DNA from: Vitellaria paradoxa
Taxonomy: Eukaryota > Streptophyta > Magnoliopsida > Ericales > Sapotaceae
Length of the DNA stretch: 64,000 nucleotides
Direction: 5' to 3'
Assembly: GCA_019916065.1 (NCBI GenBank)
Contig: CM034236.1
Span: forward strand, 24,314,358 to 24,378,357
Position 1 is the stretch's first letter; the number at the start of each line of letters is the position of its first letter. Shown here piece after piece: positions 44,705-55,397 of the stretch. The translations under genes were made by a program, and so were the position numbers. The notes under the pieces were generated by a model. That model ran no database searches. It saw nothing but the letters and a program-made list of their open reading frames with translations, and had not been told where the DNA came from.

Positions 44705-45108
44705 GTGGTCATTGGTGTGAGTCGCAATGGCCTCCACCCACTTAGAGATATAGTCTATGGCCACAGGCACGAACTCATATCCAATGATTTGGAGAATGGC
44801 CCCATGAAATCAATGCCCCAGTAGTCGAAAATCTCCAAAATGATTGTAGGGTTCTAAGGTATCTCAGTCCACTCAGTAAGGGCTCCTAACCTTTGGTGCC
44901 AGTCACATCTAAGGCAATAATTGTATACATCCTTAAACAGGAGGGCCAATAAAATCCACTTTGAAGAATCATAGTGGCTATTTTCTCTGAGGAAAAGTGG
45001 CTCCCACATGCTTGGGAATGACAAAACTCCATAACACCATATATTTCAGTTTAGGGGATGCAACATTCAACAATTTGATCCGAGTAATAATTGTAGAGGT
45101 ATAACCCA
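44705..45108 (-). pseudogene. int: B4 integrase fragment
   Basis: Minus-strand integrase core and zinc-binding region ([15 protein letters not shown] at the break; [12 protein letters not shown]; GGHFSS-like), full of frame breaks. It is cut at 44705 by the A2 insertion, with 20 more bases left at 22294-22313. Beyond that point the sequence switches to B2 protease in the opposite orientation. Confidence 0.75.
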
Positions 45109-45110
45109 TC

Positions 45111-46760
45111 CTAAAAGAAATTATGCACATTGTGTAGAAATTCCCTCCTATTAATCTTAGTACAATGTGAGGACGTAAGGCTAGTCACTAAAAAGTTGGC
45201 AATATCTGAATACCAAGGTGAGTAATCCTGAGATGTGGAATTCACATGCATAATATATTCATCCAAAAAATGGTCGTTTATTGATAAGTCACTATGGTCA
45301 GACACACAAAATGGTAACCTAGATAAATAATCGGTCACCACATTTTCTACTCCTTTCTTATCCTTGATTTCTAAGTTAAACTCTTGTAAGAGCCAAATCC
45401 ATGTCATGAGGTAGGGTTTGGCCTCTTGTTTCAAAAGAAGATATTTTAAGGCTGCATGGTCTTTGAACAATATGACATGGGAATTTACCAAATAAGACCT
45501 AAACTTGTCAAGGCCAAATACTATAGCTTGCAACTCCTTCTCAGTGGTAGTGTAATTCAATTGGGCCTCATAAGGGTTGCTAGCGTAGTAAATGACATTA
45601 GGCTTACCCTCTTTCCTCTACCCTAACATAGACCCCCACTGTATCGTCATTTGCATCACACATAAGCTTAAAAGGTAAGGACTTATTTGGGCTTTGAATT
45701 ATGAGTGCAATAGTAAGCTTGGTCTTTAACCAATCAAATGCCCCTTGGCACTCAAACGTCCATACAAATGAAACATCCTTATAAAGTAAGTCATATAAGG
45801 GATGAGCTATGAAGCTAAAGGATTTTATGAACCTACGATAAAATCTTGTATGTCTAAGAAAATATCTCACATCCTTGACATAAGTTGGAGTAGGTAATTT
45901 CTCAATGAGTTCAACGTTTGTCTTATCAACCCTGCCCCTCTAGATGAGACAATGTGTCCCAAGACTATCCTAGATTTTACCATGAAATGACATTTCTCCC
46001 AATTAAGCACTAAGTTGCTATCCTCATAATGGACAAAGACTTTTCTCTAAGTTTCCTAAGCACTCATCAAAATCATCTCCATAAACGGAGAAATTATCCA
46101 TAAATACGTCTATGAATTTTTCTACCATATCACTAAATATACTCATCACACATCTTTAAAAAGTTGCCGGTGCACTACATAGCCCAAATGGCATGCGTCT
46201 ATACGTATAAGTACCAAAAAGGCATGTGAAGGTAGTTTTTCCTAATCTTCGATTACTATTTCCACTTGGTTATATCCGAAATATCCATCAAGAAAATAGT
46301 AGAAAGACTTCCCCGCTACTCTCTCAAGCACTTGATACAGGAATGGAAGGGGAAAATGGTCCTTCTAGGTCATGACATTTTGGTGCCTATATTCTATATA
46401 CATATGCCACCTAGTTTGGTTATGTTGTGGTACTAACTCTCCTTTCTCATTTTCTATAACAATGACACTAGACTTTTTAGGGATAACTTGGGTTGAACTC
46501 ACCCACTTTGAATCTGAGATAGGATAAATGATACTCGCGTCCAACAACTTGAGCATTTCTCCCTTTACAACCTCTTTCACATTGGGGTTAAGTCTATGTT
46601 GCATTTGCCTCACCAGTTTGGCATCATCCTCAAGTTATATATGATGAGTGCATACTAAAGGACTAATACCTTGAAGATCCGCTACTGTCTAGCCTAGGAC
46701 CTCATGATGAGCACTTAAGACTGCCAACAACATCTCTTCTTGGGCTTTCTCCAACTTAGA
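45111..46760 (-). pseudogene. pol: B4 RNase H and RT, degenerate
   Basis: RNase H frames 45560-45111 ([53 protein letters not shown]) and 45870-45604 (RFIKSFSFIAHPLYDLL, LPFKLMCDANDDTVG). RT frame 46613-46365 (MRQMQHRLNPNVKEVVKGEMLKLL) and palm sequence near 46100 reading FMDNFSVYG, again Asn in place of the second catalytic Asp, as in B3. Many stops. Confidence 0.8.
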
Positions 46761-46792
46761 AGACACAACTATTGGGAATGTCTCACCCTCCC

Positions 46793-47955
46793 CTAGAAAT
46801 GCATATTTAAGCTCACTGGGTAAAGGTTCCCTAGAAAGACAAGGGAGCACTCAACCGTTGGCTTGGGTTTAATCAAAGATGACTCTAAAGGCTCAAACAC
46901 TAGAACCCAGCCACTAATAGCCATAACTTCTTCTTCCACACTCACTATTTCATCACTCTCAAAATTTGCTTCGTCAAAGTCTTCACACTTCTCACTTAGC
47001 ACCAATGCTCTCTTTAAAAGGTCATCAAAGAAGGTTTTTTTGAAGTATTCCTCACCTAATGTATGAATCAAATCCACCTCCTAAATATCTTCAATTTCTC
47101 CCATCTGTTTCCCCACCCTAAAGATATTCATTTCTAAAGGATAATTTCATGACCCCACTCATACAATTAATTATAGTATTGGATGTTGTGAAGAAGAGTT
47201 TACTTAGAATGACCGGAATGAACTGGCTGGGGTGTTGGATGGGTTGGGTATCTAACACAATAAAATCAATGGGAAAGTAGAACTTATCTACTTGGACTAA
47301 TGCATCTTCCATTATACCTCTTAGAATTTTTACTCAACGATCAGCCAATTGCAACGTGACTTGAGTGGGTTTCAGCTTACCCAAACCTACTTGCTGATAC
47401 ATTATATATGGCAACAATTTGACACTAGCACCTAGGTCAAGTAAAGCTTTGTCAATGATTTGGTCCCTAGTTATGCATCAGATGGTTGGACACCCTGTGT
47501 CTTTGTACTTAGGAGGGGTGTTACACTAGAGTATAGCACTTCCTTGTTCAGTCAAGAAGGCTTTCTCCTTGACATTGAGTTTTCTCTTCACAGTGCACAT
47601 ATCCTTGAGGAATTAAGCTTAAGTGGATGTTGACTCTCACTTGTTTGAAAATCTCATAAATTTTGGAGTTCAACATCTCATTCTTGCCGTTTGCTAATTT
47701 ATAAGGGAAGGGTGGTCTAGGCACTGCTTAATGGTTTGATTAATTTGCCTACCCAAATTCCCCACATTTTTTCCTTCTTATTCTCTTTTCTTTCTCCCTC
47801 ACTCTCCTTCTCAACCTCAAGACTCTACTTATCATTATTGTTATTTCCCCCTTTCTCTCTTTTTATCTCTTTCACTTCTCCCTCAATCTCTTTTTTAATC
47901 TCCCCACTACTCATAAGTTCTAGGTTGTCACTAGTTGCAATGGCTTTAGGATCTA
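46793..47955 (-). pseudogene. pro: B4 protease and Gag tail
   Basis: A PR-RT linker frame (47077-46793, IHTLGEEYFKKTFF) and a protease tail frame (47312-47118, VQVDKFYFPIDFIVLDTQPI, then VILSKLFF where others have VILGRPFL). Upstream are degraded protease and Gag-tail sequence. The gene stops at 47955, where the G2 LTR is inserted in Gag at a point equivalent to DPRVSA in B2. Confidence 0.75.
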
Positions 47956-49711
47956 TGACCTTGAATAGCAAGTGTACAGGTCATAGTAGGTAGCAAATTT
48001 AAATTTATAAAAATAGTATAGAGTACCAGTCATTTTTTTCCACAGGGAGGGCTGTGTTGAAAGTACTAGACTTGTTCTCTTAAGTTAGTAGATGATTTTG
48101 AGGTAATCTAAACTAGTTTGGATTTGGGGAATGTTTTGAAAATGGTTTGAGTTGAGAGTGGTGAAGTCAAGGAATTGTGAAACTAGAATAAGATGAGACC
48201 ATTAAAAGCAAAATACCTAAGACAATCTTGACTTCAAACCAAATCCGATAGTGGGATGGTAGTGGTTTACTCAAATACGTTTACAACTCAACCTAGCAAT
48301 TGCACATGTGTTGCTAGGTCGGAAGATATTCCTTTAAAACCTACTTTAGGAAACTGGAGGTAAGTAGAAGCTTTTAAATTGGTTTTAGACTCACCAGGAC
48401 ATTAAATCAAGCACCTAGTGTGCATGAGCATCAACTCATAACCAGGCTTCAATTGTAAAACTGATGAGTCAATTTCTTGAGAAAACCTAGTTATTGTATT
48501 TAGAAAAATAGGTTCCAAATCACTAGGCCATTAAATCAAACACTTAGTTTGCACGTGTGGCCACTTTAACCAAGCTATGATTATAATGCAGGTGATTTGA
48601 TTTCGAATGAAAACCTAAATTTAGGGCTTTAGAAAATAATTCACAAGTCACTGGGACATTAAACCAACTATTCGGTGTGCACGAGTAGAAACTCGTAACC
48701 AGACTTGTGGTTGTTACACGGGTGGAAAGGTTTCGAAAGAACCTGAAGCTTACTAAGAGTTTCCAATCATTAATAAAAAGATGTTTACATTGAAAAACAT
48801 TATTTTATGTTTGAGATCAACAAACTACTGCAGCACCTTCAATGGCTTATAGCCAAGAAGTTAACTATGCTAATAGCATGACATGAACATAAACTAAAAA
48901 CATAAAATAATACATTGAAGAAGCAAGAACACAAACTAAACTAAATAAAGACGATTCAACAATTAAAATAAATAAGTTGCTTCAAGATAAACTTACGTAA
49001 CATTGAAGAACAATAATTCGACAAAAGTACTTGAAAGCTTCAATCCCAAATCTAAGCTAACCTAATATAACCCTAATCTAAAATAAAACTACATAAAAGG
49101 GACAAAAAAAAGTATATAGAGAGAAAGGAAGAAGAGGGAAGAGAGATGAAGAATTCTAACAACCTCCTGTTTATAAACATCCATGATTAGCGGTAAAATA
49201 GGAACATCAAGTTAAATAAGAAAAACCAAAAGTTAGCATGATGGGCATCCATAATGGATGTGAGGTGCCCATGGCTTGATTTTCCCAACTCTTTGATGGA
49301 AGTCCCCAATGAATCAGCATAAATTCAACTTTTGGTAGGCGCCCATTTGATTTATGGTGGGGCACCTATGAGGTACTTCTCCAGCTGTTCAATAAAATTC
49401 TTCTAAGACTTAAAATTTTCTCTCAAAAGTAGCTTTCAAGGGGCACCCATCTGATGCATAGTAAGGCACCCATGACACTTATGAGGCACCCACCCATGAT
49501 GGATGTGGGGGCACCCATCAGTTGATTTTTTTTTTCACAACTTTAGGTCTTTCCTTATTTAGCTCAAATTCTCATCTTTCTTCCTCAAATTGATCACAAA
49601 AACCTACAAAATTCTAAAAAGTATATAAGTCAAATCGTTTTATAATAACTTATGGAATTTACGTAACCATTTGTAAATTCATGGTAATATAACATTATAT
49701 GTGCACAATCA
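47956..49711 (-). repeat. 3' LTR of G2
   Basis: A 1756-bp LTR. It begins TGATTGTGCACATATAATG at 49711, matching the B2 LTR start, and ends near 47956. GC boxes are at 49242, 49263, 49335, 49358, 49441 and 49464. TATA TTTATAAA is at 49170-49177. The triple ~129-bp module is at 48391-48745. The PPT (minus CTAGGTTAGGGGTTG) lies to its right, so it is a 3' LTR. It is inserted in B4 gag; ATCTA (47951-47955) is the candidate target copy. Confidence 0.85.
48391..48745. repeat. Three 129-bp tandem modules in the G2 LTR
   Basis: Copies start at 48391, 48520 and 48649 (TCACxxGGxCATT...GTAACCA). The same order and number occur in G1, so the triplication predates their split. Confidence 0.85.
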
Positions 49712-51272
49712 CAACCCCTAACCTAGAAATTGCTAGTCCCTAGCAATGCATGCAATCAAACCATAGGGTACAAAAATATGTGTAAGAATACCCACAACAC
49801 ACAAGAACTTATTCAAATCAAAATAAAACAAATAAAAACTAACTAAGGTGATCTCCATTTTCATGGGAGACACATGACCACACTTAGCGTGTGAGGCAAG
49901 CCCTTTAAACCCCTAGGTTCCCCCTAATGGACGACTAAGGTCTCATAAGGGTTTGCAGTGATGCTACCTACAAACATCTATGGTATGGTCTCAAGGTGTC
50001 AAAGAGTGATTAAGGTCAACAATAAATCAAGTTCAAGCCCAACAAGTCACAAAATCTGAATATCATGTGTAATTACCAAGTGCTAAGCATGAATGCATGC
50101 ACTATCAATATAGGAAGAGCATATATGCAAAATAGTGGCACTTATTCAACAAGGTCACGAGAGCATAAACGAAACTAAGTTTCGACTTCAAAAGCTCACA
50201 AGGTTCCACTTATCAAAAGAAGTACACTCAACATGGGTTCACACATAGGTATTAGCAAATGATGCCAACCTAGTTGCATAAAACCACACAAATGAATATG
50301 TGAACTGAAATGAAGTCTAGAGTGGACAGCTCATACCAAAAAGCTTCAATGCCATGCAATAGATCACACCACACAACCTACACAAGACCATTACATACAC
50401 ACATAAGAGTTGCTCACCTACAATCCACTAGGTCTTTGATCTGATTGTAACCTGGCTATGGGTAATGGTTAAACAATGAAAGTTTTGGAAATCAAAGCAC
50501 ATGTCTTAAGATAAAGATGCTCAAGTGTGCACAAGTCGCAAACTACCCATTTCACCCTAACAAGAATTACAACATGAAGTTAATTCACAAACTTACAAAC
50601 TACTATTGGGACATTCTCAATAATTATAATACAATGCACAAGTCCCACAATTACATAAGCAAAAAAGAACGAGAAACTTTTTTCTTTTTCTTTTTTTTCC
50701 TTTTTTTTAAAATTAAATAATGAACTATATGACACATAAATTCTCATCCTAATATTCATCTTCATTTTACTCTCAAAAGCTTACATTCCCAATCCCAAAT
50801 TCACAACTTGAATATTGAGGCACTTTCATAACCTAAGACATGTGAGGGTGAGACTTAAAGTGTCTGAATGGGGTGTAAAGGATAGCATATGAGGTGAGAA
50901 TCAAAAAACAAAATCAAAAACTTTATTAAAAGGCTTCAATTTGGTTCCTAGGGCAATTTCATGTCAAGAAAGGATAAGAAGGCCCTAAATGGCAAAGAGG
51001 GCCTAGCATCACATTCCAAGCTTGCAAATAACTCATATGTGCCAAGTGAGTACTCATGCAAGTGTGTGTGATGCAATTGGGGCATTGAAAACCAAGATAG
51101 AGAACAACTGAACTGAAATAATCTGTAACCCCTTATGAAAAGAATAAACAATTCTAAAGCTCACCACTAAAGGGGTATAAGTCTCTACTTGGTCCAAGGA
51201 TGATTAATTGACCAATGTTACATGAAGTTCACTCTTAAGCACATAAGTTCTTCCATGATAGTCAAAAGTGCA
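49712..51272 (-). mobile_element. G2 internal 3' non-coding region
   Basis: PPT at 49712-49725. Perfect 8-bp stem-loop ATTGCTAG-TCC-CTAGCAAT at 49729-49747. Subterminal block at 49864-49968, CCACTAGGTCTTTGATC block at 50425-50520, and GGTTCCTAGGGCAATTTC block at 50942-51085. It parallels G1 9343-11010 throughout. It stops at 51272, where A1 is inserted; the rest of G2 lies beyond the window. No coding sequence; a short frame at 50517-50720 is incidental. Confidence 0.75.
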
Positions 51273-52656
51273 TGACCGCTCGTAAATAGTGCAGTGCTAA
51301 TTAACCCCCAAGTGCAAGGGTGTGCGGTGTAGTTTTAATCTCGGTGAGTCCGAGGTCGAATCCACAGGGAAGCCTATGTGTTTCAGTTTCTAAGTTCAAA
51401 TATGAATTGTAGGATTGAATTAGAATTAAAGTTGCAATTAACTTAAATTAGATTTGATAGAGTTGAAATTTGAGAAATTAAACTAAAAACAAAGTAATTA
51501 CTAATTAAAGAAATGTTTCAACTTAAATAAAATTCGAACTAATTTAAACAACTCAGCAAATTAAAATTACTAAACTTAAATTTAAAGAATAATCTAATCT
51601 AATTGCAAACAAGACTTATAAGAAATTTAAAGCAGTGATTTTATCAAATTGAAATTCTAATAGAAAAGGGTTCTTGATTCAACCTTCACAATTCCAAGTA
51701 ATCTGTTATTTCACCAAGGGATGATTTTAAATACAATCCATAGTTCACGTCAAAGGATCTATGGATTGGGAAAGATTTTCAATACATTCCAAAATTCCTC
51801 GATACACAGTTTTAAATTCACGTTTCATTATGGAAGATAAAACTGGAAAGATTTTATGATAAAAATACTCGAGTTCAAATCTAGATTTAAATTGTTTAAA
51901 AATTATCAAGAAAATTATAATCAAGAGTGTTTATCAGTGATTACAGAGAATATGAACAAACACTCTTGTTTTCAAAGGTTTTCCAAACAACAAATCAAGT
52001 TTGAAAATAGTAGATCACTTCACATAGGCTTTTGAAACCCATGTGAAGGATCTACGTACATCCCTCAGTTCATAACAAATTACCCTTCATTGATTCAGTG
52101 AATCAAGAACAAAGGTTTTTACCCTAGCATGCTTTGAAACAACTTAACAGGCTTAGATGAAGACATAACTGTTAAAGCTTCAAAAACGTAATTAAAACAG
52201 TCCTAATGAATGTAAAACTTACCTACGAACATTCAATTAATAATAATGAACCAAAACGAAATACTAGATTAATTAAAGTTAAACCTTAAGATCAAAACGT
52301 GCAGCATTCGTATCAAACTCTAAACGAAACCCTAATATTTTAAAGCATCCAAAGATTAAACAAACTAATGGCATTAATCATAAAAATCATTCACGAACAT
52401 TCAAAAACTAATGAAGAGCAAGAATGAAATATTAACTTACTTGAAAACGAACTTTGAAATAAGAACTTGAGTAGCAATCGCAATGACAATCGTCTTAAAA
52501 ACTTGGAGTACGTAGAGTAGTAACATTCACGAATAAAAAATCTTCAAAATCTTCCCATAAATAAATAACTAAAACTAAACTTAAACCTAAGAGAAGTAGG
52601 AGGAGAGGAAGAAAAACAATATGTAGCAGCCCCCTTTCATTCGGCTACACAGTGTC

Positions 52657-52666
52657 ATATATATAA
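52657..52666 (-). promoter_or_regulatory. TATA box of the A1 LTR
   Basis: CTTATATATATG on the minus strand, 54 bp downstream of the nearest palindromic box. The same distance occurs in the B3 and A2 LTRs. Confidence 0.7.
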
Positions 52667-52720
52667 GCAAACACAAAACCCTAATCAGTCAAAACGCAGA
52701 GCAACAATTCCGTATAAGGG

Positions 52721-52827
52721 GGTCCGGACCGTCCCTCAGGGGGTCCGGACCACAGTGTATGGTTTATTCAATCGGCTGGAAGGCGAGCTTTCTGTGGTCG
52801 GGACCATCAAGCAAGGGGGTCCGAACC
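52721..52827 (-). promoter_or_regulatory. Paired GGTCCGGACC boxes in the A1 U3
   Basis: Two box pairs: 52721/52742 (both perfect 10-bp palindromes, 21 bp apart) and 52796/52818 (GGTCGGGACC and GGTCCGAACC, 22 bp apart). The second box of three of the four is followed by CACAGT. The same arrangement recurs at 57019-57112 between pol and the env-position ORF. Confidence 0.6.
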
Positions 52828-53103
52828 ACAGTGTATAGGTTTCTTCAATGTTTGCTCCTCCATTTAAGCCAACTCTTGGGGAAGCTTGAACCATTGTTGA
52901 CACGCTTTGTTCTCCTTTGTTTCCTTCCTCCTTGGAGTTGTCAAAATCACTGTCTTCTTCGTTGAATTCACCATTTTTCCTGCGATTGACAAAATGGTTT
53001 ACGTAAGTGATAAAATAGTGATAAATCATGAGGAAAACGTAGTAAAACATGTAAATGAGTGTGCAAAAGTGTCGTTTGTAATTACACTTTTCGAGTGTAA
53101 TCA

Positions 53104-53975
53104 CACCCCCCAACTTGAGTCTTGCTAGTCCCTAGGCAGTGCAGTTTGTTGGAATGTGAAGCAAATATTCTCTTTTCGTTGGAAACACGGCTACACTTAG
53201 CTACGTGTAGCAAGCCCTTTAAACCCCTAGGTTCCCCCTAGTGGACGAGTAAGGTCTCGTGAAGGTTTGCAGTGAATCTACCCACAAAATTCAATAAACT
53301 AGTTCAATGTGTAGTAAAAGTCTTTCAAACAATTTCTGGTTCAATCTCAATAAAGAATTAGTCACTACACCCAAAAATTGCATAAAACCTCCCAATGCAT
53401 GTCAAACTTACCTAATTCTCAACCCATTAATTCAAATGTATCAATTCATATCATTCATTCAAAATAGTCATCAAATATACTCTAAGATTGTGGCCTTGAC
53501 TTCAATTCTCACCAGGATGCCCACTCACAAATAAAATCACTCGAACAAGGTTACTCTCATGGTTCATGCACGGAATGCAATGTCAAATAAGTACAATGAA
53601 CCCAATTCACGAAGTGACTGAAAGAATTAAGATATGGAGTGTTGCATAGCTTCATGAATGGAATGTATTAATGCATTACAAGAGAACTATTATCAACCAC
53701 ATGAAATAGATCAATGCTCTTATAAGTGTTGTTCACCTAAAGTCCATTAGGTCTTTACTAGGTTGTAGCTTGGCCATGGGGTATTGGTTAGACAAACAAA
53801 GGATAGGAAAATCAAAGTGCATGTCTAAGGATTACAATGATAGTGCAATGACAAACCCCCCAACTTCTCTCTTTTCAACTCCTTGAATACTAAACATTGA
53901 AGCTGTTCTTATTATTATTATTATTTTTTTTTCATGGGACTAATAATAATGAACTTATGAATTGCTATGTCCCTA

Positions 53976-54006
<31 letters not shown>

Positions 54007-54915
54007 TTCTAATATAAGCTCCTCCCTTATACACCTTGTTTCAATTCTTGCACAAACATCCCAAGACATGCAAGGGTGGGCTCACCTATATATCTAAGGC
54101 TAAAAGGACATCAATGTGGCTAAAACAAGAAGTTTCATATATATATATATATATATATTTTTCATAGGCTTCAAAGTGGCTCCAAGGGTAATGTAATAAA
54201 AGAAAAGTTATAAGCTTCCAAATGTATGAAAGATGGCCTAACATCACTCTCTAGGTTTCTAACACTTTTTTAGAGGCATTGACCCAGACATGTAAATCAA
54301 AAATAGCATCTTGTGCATTTAATACCAAAACAAAGTAATGTAATGAAGCTATTCAAGAAAAGTGAGATGAAAGAAGTCATAAAGAATTGAAGTATAAAAC
54401 CCTCGAGAATAAAAGAGTAGGCTCTAAAGCTCACAAAAGTATGGGGTTTTAAGTCTCCACCTATATCTTGGCATACTTGAATGACTAATTCTCATGAATT
54501 CAAATCCTTAATACATTTTCATATAATGGTTTCAAAATGACAAGTTATCAATGCAATAGGCAATTTTATACTCAATTTGAATTAAAGTGCCTTCTTCAAG
54601 ATTGAAACCAAACCATTCATTATTTTCATGACTGATACTAACATTAAACTAGTTAAGAGAACACATATACAGTCTAGTCATGCAAATTCAAGAAAGTCAT
54701 AAATAACAATGATTTTCAAAATTTCAAAAAAAAATTTTCTCATTCATGTAAAATCTTTTCATCATGCGACCCTACCCCCCAACTTAAATGTCACATTGTC
54801 CTCAATGTGAAAACTATGAAGTATATGTGAGGATGTAGTGTGCAAAGTGAGCATGATGAGGTACAATAACAGTAAAGCATAACTAAGACTGAACATGCAT
54901 CTATCAGATTAACCA
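53104..54915 (-). mobile_element. 3' non-coding region of A1
   Basis: The terminal PPT (minus AAGTTGGGGGGTG) is at 53104-53116, with two more AAGTTGGGGGG tracts at about 53856-53866 and 54774-54785. Imperfect stem-loop at 53121-53138. Subterminal block at 53173-53283. CCATTAGGTCTTTACTAGG block at 53740-53830. The GTAGTGTGCAAAGTGAGCATGATGA block is at 54835-54860. Low complexity: a T run at 53978-53999 and an AT run at 54139-54159. No convincing gene. Confidence 0.75.
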
Positions 54916-55230
54916 CTAAGAATAGAAATATTCATGGCAATGCAAGTGGTTAATAATAGTAACAGAAGAATAAAATAAAATAAAAAAAAAACGAGACAAA
55001 AAGAAAAGAAAAGCAATAAAATAAAAATGGAAAGGAACATACCTTCTGATAGCATCCTTCAGGTCTAAATGTTGCCGAAATTCAAATAAAAACTGTAAAG
55101 GAATTCCATAATCATCCACATTCGATTCATTTAAATTATTGTCAATTCCATTTTCAACCTCACTGTTAGCACTCCCCTTCTCAAAAAAAACCAATGGTGA
55201 TAGTTCATCCAAGCACAAGGAAATTAACAT
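54916..55230 (-). CDS. Small post-env ORF of A1, possibly part of a spliced exon
   Basis: A 104-codon frame of unknown function. The first ~64 residues are ordinary (EKGSANSEVENGIDNNLNES, FRQHLDLKDAIRR). The rest is Phe-rich hydrophobic sequence that comes from a T-rich stretch. A strong donor-like AG/GTATGTTCC at 55041-55042 and an acceptor-like TTCTTAG at the ORF end suggest that the T-rich part is an intron, not a membrane segment. Coding status is doubtful. Confidence 0.25.
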   Translation of the reverse strand: MLISLCLDELSPLVFFEKGSANSEVENGIDNNLNESNVDDYGIPLQFLFEFRQHLDLKDAIRRYVPFHFYFIAFLFFLSRFFFILFYSSVTIINHLHCHEYFYS

Positions 55231-55397
55231 AAAGCAAATAAGGCATAATACATCACCATAGAATCAAAAGTAGCATAAGTATCCAATAATTACATCCCAG
55301 AAAATAAATGCACCCTAAAAGAGTTTTAGGAGTAACAAGTTACACAATGAGTGATCAAAATCCTAAACTCTCAGAACCCAAAGATAACAAGGTCCTC

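Larger units (their letters stand above)
51273..53103 (-). repeat. 3' LTR of A1
   Basis: A 1831-bp LTR (right edge within 2 bp), TGATTACAC...CGAGCGGTCA on the minus strand. The start forms the inverted motif ATTACAC-TTTTCGA-GTGTAAT (plus strand). U3 boxes GGTCCGGACC lie at 52721 and 52742, with imperfect ones at 52796 and 52818. TATA is at 52657-52666. GTGCA (51268-51272) is the candidate target copy. The first 966 bp differ from the 5' LTR at three sites only, all transitions. Confidence 0.95.

Noticed and set aside
54916..55020. A transmembrane segment of an envelope protein (Phe-rich tail of the 104-residue ORF)
   Set aside because: The hydrophobic stretch comes from a T-rich tract between donor- and acceptor-like sites, better explained as an intron or non-coding DNA.
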